64,000 nt of DNA, from assembly GCF_000385375.1 (NCBI RefSeq), contig NZ_ARVV01000001.1:2356001-2420000 (forward strand), read 5' to 3'. The notes under the pieces are model-generated. The model saw nothing but the letters and a program-made list of their open reading frames with translations. It searched no databases and was not told the DNA's origin. The translations under genes and the position numbers were made by a program. The stretch comes from Methyloversatilis discipulorum (GTDB lineage Bacteria > Pseudomonadota > Gammaproteobacteria > Burkholderiales > Rhodocyclaceae). Numbering within the stretch: position 1 is the first letter of the stretch; each line of letters starts with the position of its first letter. Of the stretch, positions 17,912 through 26,707 are shown piece by piece.

Positions 17912-19957
17912 TCAGTGCCCCTTGGCGTGCACCTCGCGCGCGCGCTCGACCAGGGCATCGAGGCCGAATTTCTTCAGCTTGAGGTAGAGCGTGCTCTTGG
18001 CGATGCCGAGCGAGCGCGCAGCCAGTGCCATATTGCCGTGGCTGCCGTCGATGGCACCGAGGATGGCGTCGCGCTCGGCTTCTTCGAGCCGGCGGTTCTC
18101 CCGCGTTTCGCCGCCGAAGACCATGCCGTGATCGGTGGCCAGCGGCGCATCGAACAGCTGGATGCCGCGCGGCGCTTCGGGTGTCATCAGCGAACGGGGA
18201 CGCTCGCCGGTGAGCAGCATCGATTCGAGAATGTTGCGCAGTTCGCGCACATTGCCCGGCCACGAGTAGGAAGACAGCTCGCTGATTTCGGATGCGCTGA
18301 GCTGCGGCACCGGCACGCCGTGATGCGCCGCCAGCTTTTCCATCAGCGCGCGCGACAGCACCGGGATGTCGCCCAGCCGCTCGCGCAGCGGCGGGATGCG
18401 TACGCTGGTCACCGCAACCCGGTAGTAGAGGTCCATACGGAAGCGGCCATCGGTAACTTCCTTGCGCAGGTCGCGGTTGGTCGCCGCGATCAGCCGGAAT
18501 TTCACCTTGCGCGGCGTGTTCTCGCCGAGGCGGTAGATTTCGCCCTCCTCCAGCACGCGCAGCAGATGCGGCTGCATGTCGAGCGGCATTTCGCCCAGTT
18601 CGTCGAGGAACAACGTGCCGCCGTTGGCCGCCTCGATCTTGCCCATCATGCCGCCGCGTCGCGCACCGGTGAATGAGCCCTCGGCGTAGCCGAACAGTTC
18701 GGTCGCCAGCAGTTCTCGCGACAGACCGCCGCAATTCACCGCGACAAAGGGCGCGGCCTTCGCGCTGCCGCAGTCATGGATGCCCTTGGCGAACACTTCC
18801 TTGCCGACGCCGGTCTCGCCGAGCAGCAGCACCGGTACGTTGGAACGCGACAGGTGACGGGCGCGTTCGACCGCTTCCATCAGCACCGGGTCCTTACCGA
18901 CCACGCAGTCGAGCTTGCTCGGCTCGTGTGCTGCGCTGGTAGCGCCGACCGGCATCGCAGTGCCCTGCACCGAACGCGGCTTGAAGATCGGAATCGTGAG
19001 CAGCGTGCCGATGCGCTGGCCGTTGTCCAGAACCGGTTCCAGCCATTCCGGCGCAATCCAGCCCTGCAGGCCGGCCGGCAGACCGTCATCGGTCGCGTGG
19101 CCAAGTGTGAGCGATGCGATGTCCAACTTGCGCGAACCGATGCGGCCTTCGGACAGCTGGTTCAGCGCCTGTTCGGCGCGCTCGTTCGCCTTGACCGGAT
19201 TGCCGCGGCGGTCGAACACGATGACGCCGTCCGAGGTCGAGTGCGTGAGCCGGTGCATGCAGCGCTCGAGCAGGCGGAAGCGGATGCCCATCTCGTGCTT
19301 GGCCAGACGGCCTTCGATCTTGCTCGCGGTGGCCACCACCAGCGCCAGGCTGTGCTTGTTGTAGGTCTGCTGCAGGCCGGATACGTCGATCGCGCCCAGA
19401 ACACTGTTGTCGTAGGGATCGAGGATGACGGTGGACGAACAGGTCCAGCGCTTGATGCCGGCGCAGTAGTGTTCGGCGGAATGGATCTGCACCGGATGGC
19501 GCACCGCGATGGCAGTGCCGATCGCGTTGGTGCCGCAGGCCGTCTCGCTCCAGCTCGCCCCCGGCATCATGTTCATCATCGCGCCTTCGTCGCGCGTGGC
19601 CGGGTCGCCTTCGAGGCTGAGTATGGTGCCGCTGTGGTCGGTCAGCACCATGATGGTTCCGGTTTCGGCGAGGAAGTCGCGCGCCATCGCCATCACCGGC
19701 GTGCTGGCGGTGAGCAGGTCCCCGTGCTTCTGCTGCAGCGAGTAGAGCGAGTTCTCGCTCAGTGGCGGCGGCGCCTGGTACTTGCTGGGGTCGACGTGGG
19801 CGTTGAGGCAGCGGCGCCACGAGTCGTCAATCAGGCGGCGCAGGGCGTCGGAACTGCATTCCTCGCCGTTGAGCAGCCGCTCCCAGTGGTTCATCACATC
19901 CCGGTCTCGCTCCGGGCGCGAAAACATCTGGCTTTGATCGTCGTCCCGCAATTCCAT
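17912..19957 (-). CDS. acxR: Sigma-54-dependent activator, AcxR/AcoR-like
   Basis: 681 residues. The N-terminal GAF-type sensor has ETACGTNAIGTAIAVRHPVQI, as in AcoR, with a PAS-like segment GVIVFDRRGNPV. The AAA+ domain has Walker A GETGVGKE, the sigma-54 contact loop GSFTGA (GAFTGA variant), Walker B GTLFLDELGEM and R-finger region YYRVAV. The C-terminal Fis-type helix-turn-helix is GNMALAARSLGIAKSTLYLKLKKF. ATG 19957 follows a strong AGGAGG; the longer frame to 20095 is not needed. It lies on the same strand as the thiolase gene, 226 bp downstream. Sigma-54 promoters before the thiolase and acxA genes make it the likely acetone-responsive activator, as AcxR is in known acx operons; this is inference. 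Confidence 0.85.
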   Translation of the reverse strand: MELRDDDQSQMFSRPERDRDVMNHWERLLNGEECSSDALRRLIDDSWRRCLNAHVDPSKYQAPPPLSENSLYSLQQKHGDLLTASTPVMAMARDFLAETGTIMVLTDHSGTILSLEGDPATRDEGAMMNMMPGASWSETACGTNAIGTAIAVRHPVQIHSAEHYCAGIKRWTCSSTVILDPYDNSVLGAIDVSGLQQTYNKHSLALVVATASKIEGRLAKHEMGIRFRLLERCMHRLTHSTSDGVIVFDRRGNPVKANERAEQALNQLSEGRIGSRKLDIASLTLGHATDDGLPAGLQGWIAPEWLEPVLDNGQRIGTLLTIPIFKPRSVQGTAMPVGATSAAHEPSKLDCVVGKDPVLMEAVERARHLSRSNVPVLLLGETGVGKEVFAKGIHDCGSAKAAPFVAVNCGGLSRELLATELFGYAEGSFTGARRGGMMGKIEAANGGTLFLDELGEMPLDMQPHLLRVLEEGEIYRLGENTPRKVKFRLIAATNRDLRKEVTDGRFRMDLYYRVAVTSVRIPPLRERLGDIPVLSRALMEKLAAHHGVPVPQLSASEISELSSYSWPGNVRELRNILESMLLTGERPRSLMTPEAPRGIQLFDAPLATDHGMVFGGETRENRRLEEAERDAILGAIDGSHGNMALAARSLGIAKSTLYLKLKKFGLDALVERAREVHAKGH

Positions 19958-20183
19958 GGCCACCTCCTGTTTGTAGTGGAGGTAGACAGGCTGCGGGGCA
20001 CCACGGACGTGATGCATGCAGCACCCGACTCCTCCGATACCGGCGTAGCGATCCGCTTCGAGGCGCATCGTCTCGCAGGCTTGTTTGAAAACCATGTTGC
20101 ACCGGCAGCCGCGGAATGTCAGCCGCCGGGTGAATCTTCAAGGCGCAGGCCGGGCGCCACCCGGCCAATCAGATCAGGTTAGC

Positions 20184-21386
20184 TCAATTCTCGTACAACT
20201 CCAGCGCGATCGCAGTGGCTTCGCCGCCGCCGATGCACAGGCTGGCAATGCCGCGCCGACCTCCGCCGCGCCGCAGCGCGCCGATCAGCGTGACCAGCAG
20301 CCGCGCGCCGGTGGCGCCGATCGGGTGGCCGAGCGCGCAGGCGCCGCCATGGACGTTCACCGTATCCGGATCGAGGCCGAGGTCACGGATCGCGGCCAGC
20401 GTCACGACGGCGAAGGCTTCGTTGATCTCGTACAGGTCGACATCGGCTTTCGACCAGCCGGCGCGTTCCAGCACCTTGCGGATCGAATCGACCGGTGCCA
20501 TCGGAAAGCGCGCCGGTGCGCCGGCGTGGCCGGCATGGGCGGCGATGGTGGCCAGCGGCGTCAGGCCGCGCGACCGGGCGGTGGATGCACGCATCAGCAC
20601 CAGCGCCGCAGCGCCGTCGGAAATCGAACTCGAATTGGCGGCGGTGACCGTGCCGTCCTTGCGGAAGGCGGGTTTCAGTGACGGAATCTTCTCCGGCTTC
20701 GCCGTCTGCGGCTGCTCGTCGCGCACGACGCTGGCACGTGAGTCGCCGCGACCGATCACCTCGACCGGCGCGATCTCCCAGTCGAAGGCGCCGCACTTGT
20801 CGGCTTCCAGCGAGCGGTTCAGCGAGCGCAGCGCCCAGGCGTCCTGATCGGCGCGGCTGAAGCCGTATTCCTCGGCGCAGCGCTCGGCGAAAACGCCCAT
20901 CAGCGTGCCGCGCTCGTCGTAGGCGTCTTCCAGCCCGTCGAGAAACATGTGGTCGATCACGCGGTCGTGACCGAGTCGGTAGCCGGCCCGGGCACGGGCC
21001 AGCAGATAGGGGGCGTTGCTCATCGACTCCATGCCGCCGGCGACGGCGATGCCGGCCGAGCCAGCGAGCAGCGCGTCGTGCGCCAGCATGACGGCCTTCA
21101 TGCCGGAGCCGCATACCTTGCTCACGGTCGTGCAGGCAGTCGATTCCGGCAGGCCGCCGCGGAGTGCCGCCTGGCGGGCCGGTGCCTGCCCGATGCCGGC
21201 CGGCAGCACGCAGCCCATATAGGCTTCCTCGACGTCGTGGGCACTGATGCCGGCACGCTGCACGGCGGCGGCGATTGCCGTTGCGCCGAGCTGCGGCGCG
21301 GTCAGCGCCGAAAGGTTGCCGAGAAATCCGCCCAGCGGAGTGCGGCTGACCGACACGACGACTACGGGATCTGACACTTGGTTCAC
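20184..21386 (-). CDS. Acetyl-CoA C-acetyltransferase (thiolase)
   Basis: 400-residue thiolase. It carries the acyl-Cys motif TVSKVCGSGMKA, the NEAFAVV histidine-side motif variant (YEINEAFAVV) and the C-terminal catalytic GGACALGHPIGATGAR and SLCIGGGEATA. It would split acetoacetyl-CoA into two acetyl-CoA, the last step of acetone use in this island. GTG 21386 is chosen: AAGGAG lies six bases upstream, and the protein then begins just before SDPVVVVSVSRTPLGGF. A sigma-54 promoter lies 63-78 bp upstream. Confidence 0.93.
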   Translation of the reverse strand: MNQVSDPVVVVSVSRTPLGGFLGNLSALTAPQLGATAIAAAVQRAGISAHDVEEAYMGCVLPAGIGQAPARQAALRGGLPESTACTTVSKVCGSGMKAVMLAHDALLAGSAGIAVAGGMESMSNAPYLLARARAGYRLGHDRVIDHMFLDGLEDAYDERGTLMGVFAERCAEEYGFSRADQDAWALRSLNRSLEADKCGAFDWEIAPVEVIGRGDSRASVVRDEQPQTAKPEKIPSLKPAFRKDGTVTAANSSSISDGAAALVLMRASTARSRGLTPLATIAAHAGHAGAPARFPMAPVDSIRKVLERAGWSKADVDLYEINEAFAVVTLAAIRDLGLDPDTVNVHGGACALGHPIGATGARLLVTLIGALRRGGGRRGIASLCIGGGEATAIALELYEN

Positions 21387-21448
21387 TCGATGCTCCTTCG
21401 CGGAAGGCGGCAACCGTCGGGCCGCTGCGCGTCCGCGTGTCACGTAAT

Positions 21449-21464
21449 TGCAATTAGCGGGCCA
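21449..21464 (-). promoter_or_regulatory. Sigma-54 (-24/-12) promoter of the thiolase gene
   Basis: The minus strand reads TGGCCCGCTAATTGCA: TGGC at -24 and TTGCA at -12 with the invariant GG-N10-GC spacing. It lies 63 bp before the thiolase GTG, giving a leader of about 50 bases. Confidence 0.75.
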
Positions 21465-21535
21465 GTTTCGATGAATGGAAAAACATCGGTTTTTCAAACA
21501 CCTGACCCGATTTCTTGAGAATCGACGACACAGTG

Positions 21536-21596
21536 CGTCCGAAAGCCGTACGGCTCATACTGCAACCGTCCGGCTTTCGGACGTCCGATCGTCCGA
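21536..21596. promoter_or_regulatory. Putative activator-binding cluster upstream of the thiolase promoter
   Basis: TCGGACG or its complement occurs four times: 21536-21542, 21577-21583, 21582-21588 and 21590-21596. The central pair forms the perfect palindrome TCGGACGTCCGA (21577-21588). An 11-bp inverted repeat GTCCGAAAGCC/GGCTTTCGGAC spans 21537-21582. The distance to the -24 box (72-132 bp) suits a sigma-54 enhancer. It ends against the stop of the CoA-synthetase gene. Confidence 0.5.
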
Positions 21597-21599
21597 CCT

Positions 21600-23561
21600 T
21601 CAGACGCGGGCGGCGCGCAGTCCGATCACTTCGTCGATCGAACGCGGGTTCTCCATCGACGACAGGTCGCCCATCGGCCGGCCGATGTAGGCGTTGCGCA
21701 CGACGCGGCGCAGGATCTTGCCGTTGCGCGTCTTCGGGATCTGCGTCAGCGCGTGGATGCGGGCCGGGCGCAACGGCTTGCCGAGCAGTCGTGCGACGTG
21801 GTCCGAAAGCTCGGTTTCCCACACGCTCCAGCCCTCCTGCCCGCTGCGCTTGTCGTGCAGCGTGACGAAGCACACCACCGCCTCGCCCTTGATCGGATCG
21901 GGTACACCGACCGCCACCGCCTCGGCCACCAGCGGGTGCGACACCAGCGCCGATTCGAACTCGGTCGGACCGAGCCGCTTGCCGGCCACCTTGATGGTGT
22001 CGTCGCTGCGGCCGTGCACGAACCAGTAGCCGTCGCTGTCTATGCTGGCCCAGTCGCCATGTACCCACAGTCCGGGCAGCGCGGACCAGTAGGTGTCCTC
22101 GTAGCGTTCGGGGTCGTTCCAGAAGCCGTGCGTCATGCCGGGCCAGGGCTGGCGCAGCACCAGTTCGCCGACGCTGCCGCGCACCGGCTTGCCTTCGGCG
22201 TCGACGACGTCCGCCGCCATGCCGGGGATCGGTCCGTTGAAGCCGCAGGCGGTCTGCGGCAGACCGGGGAAACAGGCGAGGATGCCGCCGCCGATCTCAG
22301 TTCCCCCCGAATAGTTGACGATGGGCCGGCGGCTCTGGCCCACCGTTTCGAACAGCCACAGCCACGGCGTCTCGTTCCACGCCTCGCCGGTCGAACCGAA
22401 CACGCGCACGGTATCCAGCGCCCCGATCTGCGGCACGGCGTCGCGGCTGCCCATCAGCAGGCGCACCAGGGTCGGCGACAGGCCGAGGTGGGTGACGCCG
22501 TGCCGCTGCACGATGCGCCACAGCCGGCCGGCGTCCGGGTAGTCCGGCGTGCCTTCGCACAGCACGATGGTGGCGCCCAGCAGCAGCGCGCCGAACACCA
22601 TCCATGGCCCCATCAGCCAGCCCATGTCGGTCACCCACATCAGAGTGTCGTCCTCGCGCAGATCGAAGGCCATCACCATGTCCTGCGCCGCCTTGAGCGG
22701 GAAGCCGCCGTGCGTGTGCACCACGCCCTTGGGCTTGCCGGTGGTACCCGAGGTGTACACCAGCATCAGCGGGTCGGACGCACCGAAGGACTCGGCCGCG
22801 GACGGATCTGCCGGGGTGGCCGCGAGCGTCGCGTAGTCGCAAAGATCGTAGTGGCCGCCATGTTCGCTGCCGGCGTAAGGTCCGTTGCCCAGGCGGTCGA
22901 CCACCACCACGTGCTGCACCGATTCGCAGGCATCTGCCGCGGCCAGCGCGTCGGCCAGCATGCGCACCGGCTTGCCGCGGCGGAAGTAGCCGTTGGCGCA
23001 CACCAGCACGGTGGCTGCGGCGTCCTGCACGCGCTGCACGACCGAGTCGGCCGAGTAGCCGGAGAACATCGGCACCGAAATGGCGCCGATCTTCGCTGCG
23101 GCGAGCAGGATGACCGCGGCCTCCGGCACCATGGGCAGATAGATGGCGATGCGGCTGCCCTCGCCTGCGCCGAGCGCACGCAGCCCCGCTGCCATACCGT
23201 CAACTTCGCGCGCCAGTTCCGCGTAGGTGATGCGTCGCTCTTCACCGGCGTCGCCTTCCCAGCGGACTGCCACCTTGTCCGGGTGGCGGCGCGCGTGCTT
23301 GCCGACGATGTTGTCGACCAGATCGAGCCGGCCGCCGACGAACCAGCGCGGCCACATGATGCCGTCGCTCATGTCCAGCGTCTGCGTGTAGGGCGTGCTC
23401 CATTCGAGCCCCACCTCGGCCACGACGCGGTCCCAGAAGACCGGCGCATCGCGCTCGGCGTCCTCCTGCAGCTGATCGAGCGAGCCGTAGCCATGACGTT
23501 CAATGAAACGGGCAAGCCGCGTGCCCTTCCACTCGTATCCAGATGGCGTGAATACCTTCAT
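21600..23561 (-). CDS. AMP-forming acyl-CoA synthetase, probable acetoacetate-CoA ligase
   Basis: 653-residue ANL-family enzyme with an N-terminal acetyl-CoA-synthetase-type cap (VFWDRVVAEVGLEWSTPYTQTLDMSDG). Adenylation motifs are LVYTSGTTGKPKGVVHTHGG, NYSGGTEIGGG, the GDWASIDSDGYWFVHGRSDD hinge and the C-terminal acylation Lys in KTRNGKILRR. The SGGTE variant of motif A5 resembles acetoacetyl-CoA synthetases more than AcsA. With acetone carboxylase and thiolase beside it, conversion of acetoacetate to acetoacetyl-CoA is the most sensible role; acetate or propionate activation cannot be excluded. An intrinsic terminator 55 bp upstream separates it from the acx transcript. Confidence 0.85.
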   Translation of the reverse strand: MKVFTPSGYEWKGTRLARFIERHGYGSLDQLQEDAERDAPVFWDRVVAEVGLEWSTPYTQTLDMSDGIMWPRWFVGGRLDLVDNIVGKHARRHPDKVAVRWEGDAGEERRITYAELAREVDGMAAGLRALGAGEGSRIAIYLPMVPEAAVILLAAAKIGAISVPMFSGYSADSVVQRVQDAAATVLVCANGYFRRGKPVRMLADALAAADACESVQHVVVVDRLGNGPYAGSEHGGHYDLCDYATLAATPADPSAAESFGASDPLMLVYTSGTTGKPKGVVHTHGGFPLKAAQDMVMAFDLREDDTLMWVTDMGWLMGPWMVFGALLLGATIVLCEGTPDYPDAGRLWRIVQRHGVTHLGLSPTLVRLLMGSRDAVPQIGALDTVRVFGSTGEAWNETPWLWLFETVGQSRRPIVNYSGGTEIGGGILACFPGLPQTACGFNGPIPGMAADVVDAEGKPVRGSVGELVLRQPWPGMTHGFWNDPERYEDTYWSALPGLWVHGDWASIDSDGYWFVHGRSDDTIKVAGKRLGPTEFESALVSHPLVAEAVAVGVPDPIKGEAVVCFVTLHDKRSGQEGWSVWETELSDHVARLLGKPLRPARIHALTQIPKTRNGKILRRVVRNAYIGRPMGDLSSMENPRSIDEVIGLRAARV

Positions 23562-23615
23562 GATCGAATCCTGTTCTCTTTATGCCGGCCTGCTCCGCAC
23601 CCGGTTTCCGCGGCG

Positions 23616-23650
23616 AAAAAAGCCCGACCCCGCGCTGCACAGGGTCGGGC
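23616..23650 (-). terminator. Intrinsic terminator ending the acxABC-envelope gene run
   Basis: GCCCGACCC (23622-23630) pairs with GGGTCGGGC (23642-23650); on the minus strand six T follow (23616-23621). It lies 43 bp after the DUF1329 stop, so the transcript from the acxA promoter probably ends here, before the CoA synthetase gene. Confidence 0.88.
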
Positions 23651-23692
23651 GAACATGCCGGGAGGAGGTTCCAGCAATGCGTTCAACTGCGC

Positions 23693-25018
23693 TTACTTGC
23701 CCGTGCCCGTTGCCACTTCTTCGAGCACGTTCAGCGATACGTCGGTTTCCTTGACGCCCTTAGGGTTGGATTTCATGTTCGACGACCAGTTGGTGGCGTG
23801 GCCGCGCTTGACGTCGATGATGTGGCCGATGACAGGCATGACCGCCTTGTAGCCGTCGTCGCCGATGTCAGGCCGGTTCTGGAAGATGAACATCTTCCAG
23901 AACTCGCCCTTGCGGTCTTCCGCATAGCCGAGGTAGGGACGCGGGAAGTCCACTTCCATGTACACCACCTTCTTGCTGTACGGATGCTCGTCCGGCGGAA
24001 TGCCCTCGACCACGTACACCTCGCGCGGCTCCCAGCCGATGTCCTTGGCCGGGTTGAAGTACGGCGCCTCGCTCATGTTGATGCGCGGGAAGCGCTTCTG
24101 CGGCTCGGTGTAGGGCTGCGACACGTCCACGCTCATTTCCGGGCTGTGCGCGATGGCCAGCACCCAGCGCTTCTCGATCAGCTTGTTCGACTTGTACTTG
24201 GTGGGCGCGGCGTCCCAGATGTCCCAGTCGTCATACAGCTGGTCGGTACCACCGATCGGATCCATCCACGCACCGCCGGACAGGCGGCGTACGCGGCGCA
24301 CCGACTTCAGGTAGGCGTAGGAGTCGTCCGGCTTCTTCGAGTCGGCCTGGTTGTAACGGACCGAGAAGGTGCCGAGGCCACGGATGTCCTGCGGGTAGTG
24401 GGCGACGAAGTAGGTCTTCTGCGCAATGGTGCCGTCGCCAACCGTGATCGGGCCGCCGTCCAGCCTGCCTTCCATGTAGTAGCGACGGGACTGGAAGGCC
24501 TGCACGCGCTCATAGCCCTTCTTCGCGTCGAGGAAGGCCCAGGCGATGTCGCGCAGGTCCATCGTCGCGCCGTAGGTGGCGGCGCGCAGGTTCCAGATCA
24601 CCTTGTCGCCGGCGTGCGGATCGTCCATCTTGATCGTTTCCGGCGGGAACATCATGCCGGCCTGCCAGCCCGACACGGTGCGGTCCGCCGGATTGAACTT
24701 GACGGTGCCAACGTTCTTCTTCGACCACTCGACGTACTTCGGATCCATCTCGATCTTCTTCGAGTTGGCGAGCTTGATGGTCAGGTTGTAGTTCTTGATC
24801 ATCCACTCCAGCTTCTCCGGCACCATCGAGGCGATCGTCTTCTTCTCGAAGGTGTCGTTCTTGATGCTGTCGTAGTTGCTCTTGTCGATGATGAAGCCGG
24901 CTTCCAGCTCCTTGGCGTTGATCTGACCGGCGGCCAGACCGAGCACCAGTGCGAGCGCACTGGCGACACCCGTGCGTCGCGCGCGACCGGCCGGGATATG
25001 TGTGTTGAGCGTGTACAT
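23693..25018 (-). CDS. DUF1329 outer-membrane-associated protein
   Basis: 441 residues with a signal peptide (VASALALVLGLAAGQINA). It matches the DUF1329 family: GWQAGMMFPP near residue 115, RRYYMEGRLDG, YPQDIRGLGTFSVRY, RRVRRLSGG and the GGTDQLYDDWDIWDA stretch. The fold is LolB/LppX-like in related proteins, and the family regularly accompanies DUF1302 and MMPL exporters in clusters degrading hydrophobic compounds. AGGAAGACAG precedes ATG 25018. The DUF1302 stop is 17 bp upstream. Molecular role unknown; probably lipid or hydrophobic ligand handling at the outer membrane. Confidence 0.87.
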   Translation of the reverse strand: MYTLNTHIPAGRARRTGVASALALVLGLAAGQINAKELEAGFIIDKSNYDSIKNDTFEKKTIASMVPEKLEWMIKNYNLTIKLANSKKIEMDPKYVEWSKKNVGTVKFNPADRTVSGWQAGMMFPPETIKMDDPHAGDKVIWNLRAATYGATMDLRDIAWAFLDAKKGYERVQAFQSRRYYMEGRLDGGPITVGDGTIAQKTYFVAHYPQDIRGLGTFSVRYNQADSKKPDDSYAYLKSVRRVRRLSGGAWMDPIGGTDQLYDDWDIWDAAPTKYKSNKLIEKRWVLAIAHSPEMSVDVSQPYTEPQKRFPRINMSEAPYFNPAKDIGWEPREVYVVEGIPPDEHPYSKKVVYMEVDFPRPYLGYAEDRKGEFWKMFIFQNRPDIGDDGYKAVMPVIGHIIDVKRGHATNWSSNMKSNPKGVKETDVSLNVLEEVATGTGK

Positions 25019-25035
25019 CTGTCTTCCTCCTTTGA

Positions 25036-26616
25036 TCAGAACTGCCGGGTCAAGCGAAACACCAGCTGGCTTGCGCGACTGAAGTAGCCGAACAGCTGGG
25101 ATTCACCATTGCTGAACTGGGTCCTGTTGCTCTTGCCGCCGTCCCAGAAAATGTCCGCTTCGACCTTCGCCAGCCACTTGTCGGAGAAGGTCATCGCCAC
25201 GCTCGGGATCGCGAAGCCACCACCGTTCGACAGATCGAAGCCCACGGCCAGGCCGGGGTTGATCGTGTCGTTCTTGTAGTTGAGCGTCGTAAACATGGTC
25301 AGGATGGTGCTGTGCTCGTTCAGCGGCGTACCGTAGGCGAACAGGCGAACCAGATCCTCACGGCCGTCGTAGTCCAGCACCTGGGTGTTGAACAGCTGGA
25401 CCGACGAGAAGGACGGACGCGACGTGCCGAAGATGCCTTCGAGATTCAGGTCCTTGTCGATGCGGATCATGGTCCGCAGCGTGTCCTTCTTCTTGATGCC
25501 GTTCAGGCCGATGCCGGGGTTGGCGGCATTGCCCGGATTGAAGGCGCCGGTCCCTACGTTGTACGGCTGGTCCTTGGTGAAGGCGACTTCCGCGCTGATC
25601 ACGGCGTCCAGCGTTTCGCTGTAGCCGCTGACCGTGGCGCCGAGCACGTCGATCTTCGGATGGATCAGGTCGAAAACGCCGCCGGTCACCGGTACGCCCT
25701 GATGCGGACGGAATGACGAACTGGCCACCGGATCTGCAGCGAAGGTCGTCAGGTAGGCGATCGAGTAGTTCAGGCCGTAGGCTTCGCCGGACCAGCGGAT
25801 ACCGCCGGTCACGTCGTCCATGTCGCCGTCCTTGTGATCGCAGTTCTTGTCCGTCACCTGCGTCAGGTCGAAGCCGCGGTAGGGCTGGAAGAACCAGCGG
25901 CCGCCGCGGATATCGTAGGTGTTGCCGATATCCTCGCAGCGGTCCCAGCCCGGGCGTACGAAGGCGGCGATCATGCCCTTGGCTTCGGGAATGCGGATCT
26001 TGGTAGACACCATGATCAGCGGCTTGCGCCATTCCTCGTTCTCGCCCTCGAAGAACAGACGCCAGCTGTAGTCGTACCCGTGAACCAGGTCCATCGCCTG
26101 GAAGAAGTCCGACTCACCCCACACCAGCTGCTGCTTACCGGCCTTGACCGTGATGCGGTCGCCGATCGGTATCTCCGCCCAGAATTCGCGGATGTCGCCG
26201 TTGTTGTAGTTCTCGGTAATGCTCTTGCCTCCGGCCGTACCGTTGGTGGCACGCAGGTCTTCGAGATCTTCGAGGTAGTTGGTCTTGTACTCGCGGTCGA
26301 GGCGACCGATCACCTTCCACTTGACCGGGCCGGTCTTCGCGTCGGCGTCGAGCAGCACGGAGCCGCGCAGCATCGACAGCTTGCCCGCGCTGTCCTTGCC
26401 GACGGCGCTCAGTTCAGGTTGATCCTCGAGATTGAACGAGGCCCAGGCGCGCGCATAACCCGACAGCTGGAAACTGAAATCGTCCGTACCCGCCCAGTTG
26501 CCGCCCTCTTTCGCCGCCTCCTCGGCGCCCTGCGCGACGGGCATGCCCATCATCGCCAGTGCCGCCGCCACCGCCAGACCGGTGCCGGTCCGCCTGAAGG
26601 TTCTGCTTCTTCTCAT
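25036..26616 (-). CDS. DUF1302 family outer-membrane beta-barrel protein
   Basis: 526 residues with a signal peptide (GTGLAVAAALAMMGMPVAQG) and long stretches of alternating strands ending in a C-terminal aromatic residue (QLVFRLTRQF), typical of outer-membrane barrels. DUF1302 hallmarks include ITVKAGKQQLVWGESDFFQAMDLVHG, GKLSMLRGSVLLDAD near the start and WLAKVEADIFWDG near the end. A good ribosome site (GAGGGAGTGGAG) precedes ATG 26616. In related clusters it is co-transcribed with DUF1329 and an MMPL exporter, and it may be the outer-membrane pore of that system. Confidence 0.87.
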   Translation of the reverse strand: MRRSRTFRRTGTGLAVAAALAMMGMPVAQGAEEAAKEGGNWAGTDDFSFQLSGYARAWASFNLEDQPELSAVGKDSAGKLSMLRGSVLLDADAKTGPVKWKVIGRLDREYKTNYLEDLEDLRATNGTAGGKSITENYNNGDIREFWAEIPIGDRITVKAGKQQLVWGESDFFQAMDLVHGYDYSWRLFFEGENEEWRKPLIMVSTKIRIPEAKGMIAAFVRPGWDRCEDIGNTYDIRGGRWFFQPYRGFDLTQVTDKNCDHKDGDMDDVTGGIRWSGEAYGLNYSIAYLTTFAADPVASSSFRPHQGVPVTGGVFDLIHPKIDVLGATVSGYSETLDAVISAEVAFTKDQPYNVGTGAFNPGNAANPGIGLNGIKKKDTLRTMIRIDKDLNLEGIFGTSRPSFSSVQLFNTQVLDYDGREDLVRLFAYGTPLNEHSTILTMFTTLNYKNDTINPGLAVGFDLSNGGGFAIPSVAMTFSDKWLAKVEADIFWDGGKSNRTQFSNGESQLFGYFSRASQLVFRLTRQF

Positions 26617-26707
26617 GTCTCCACTCCCTCCTGTTTGGGACTACCCATGAGCCGCCTGCACACGCCCGTCGCCGTCGGTTGACACCGACGGGCGCGACGG
26701 GCTGCCC

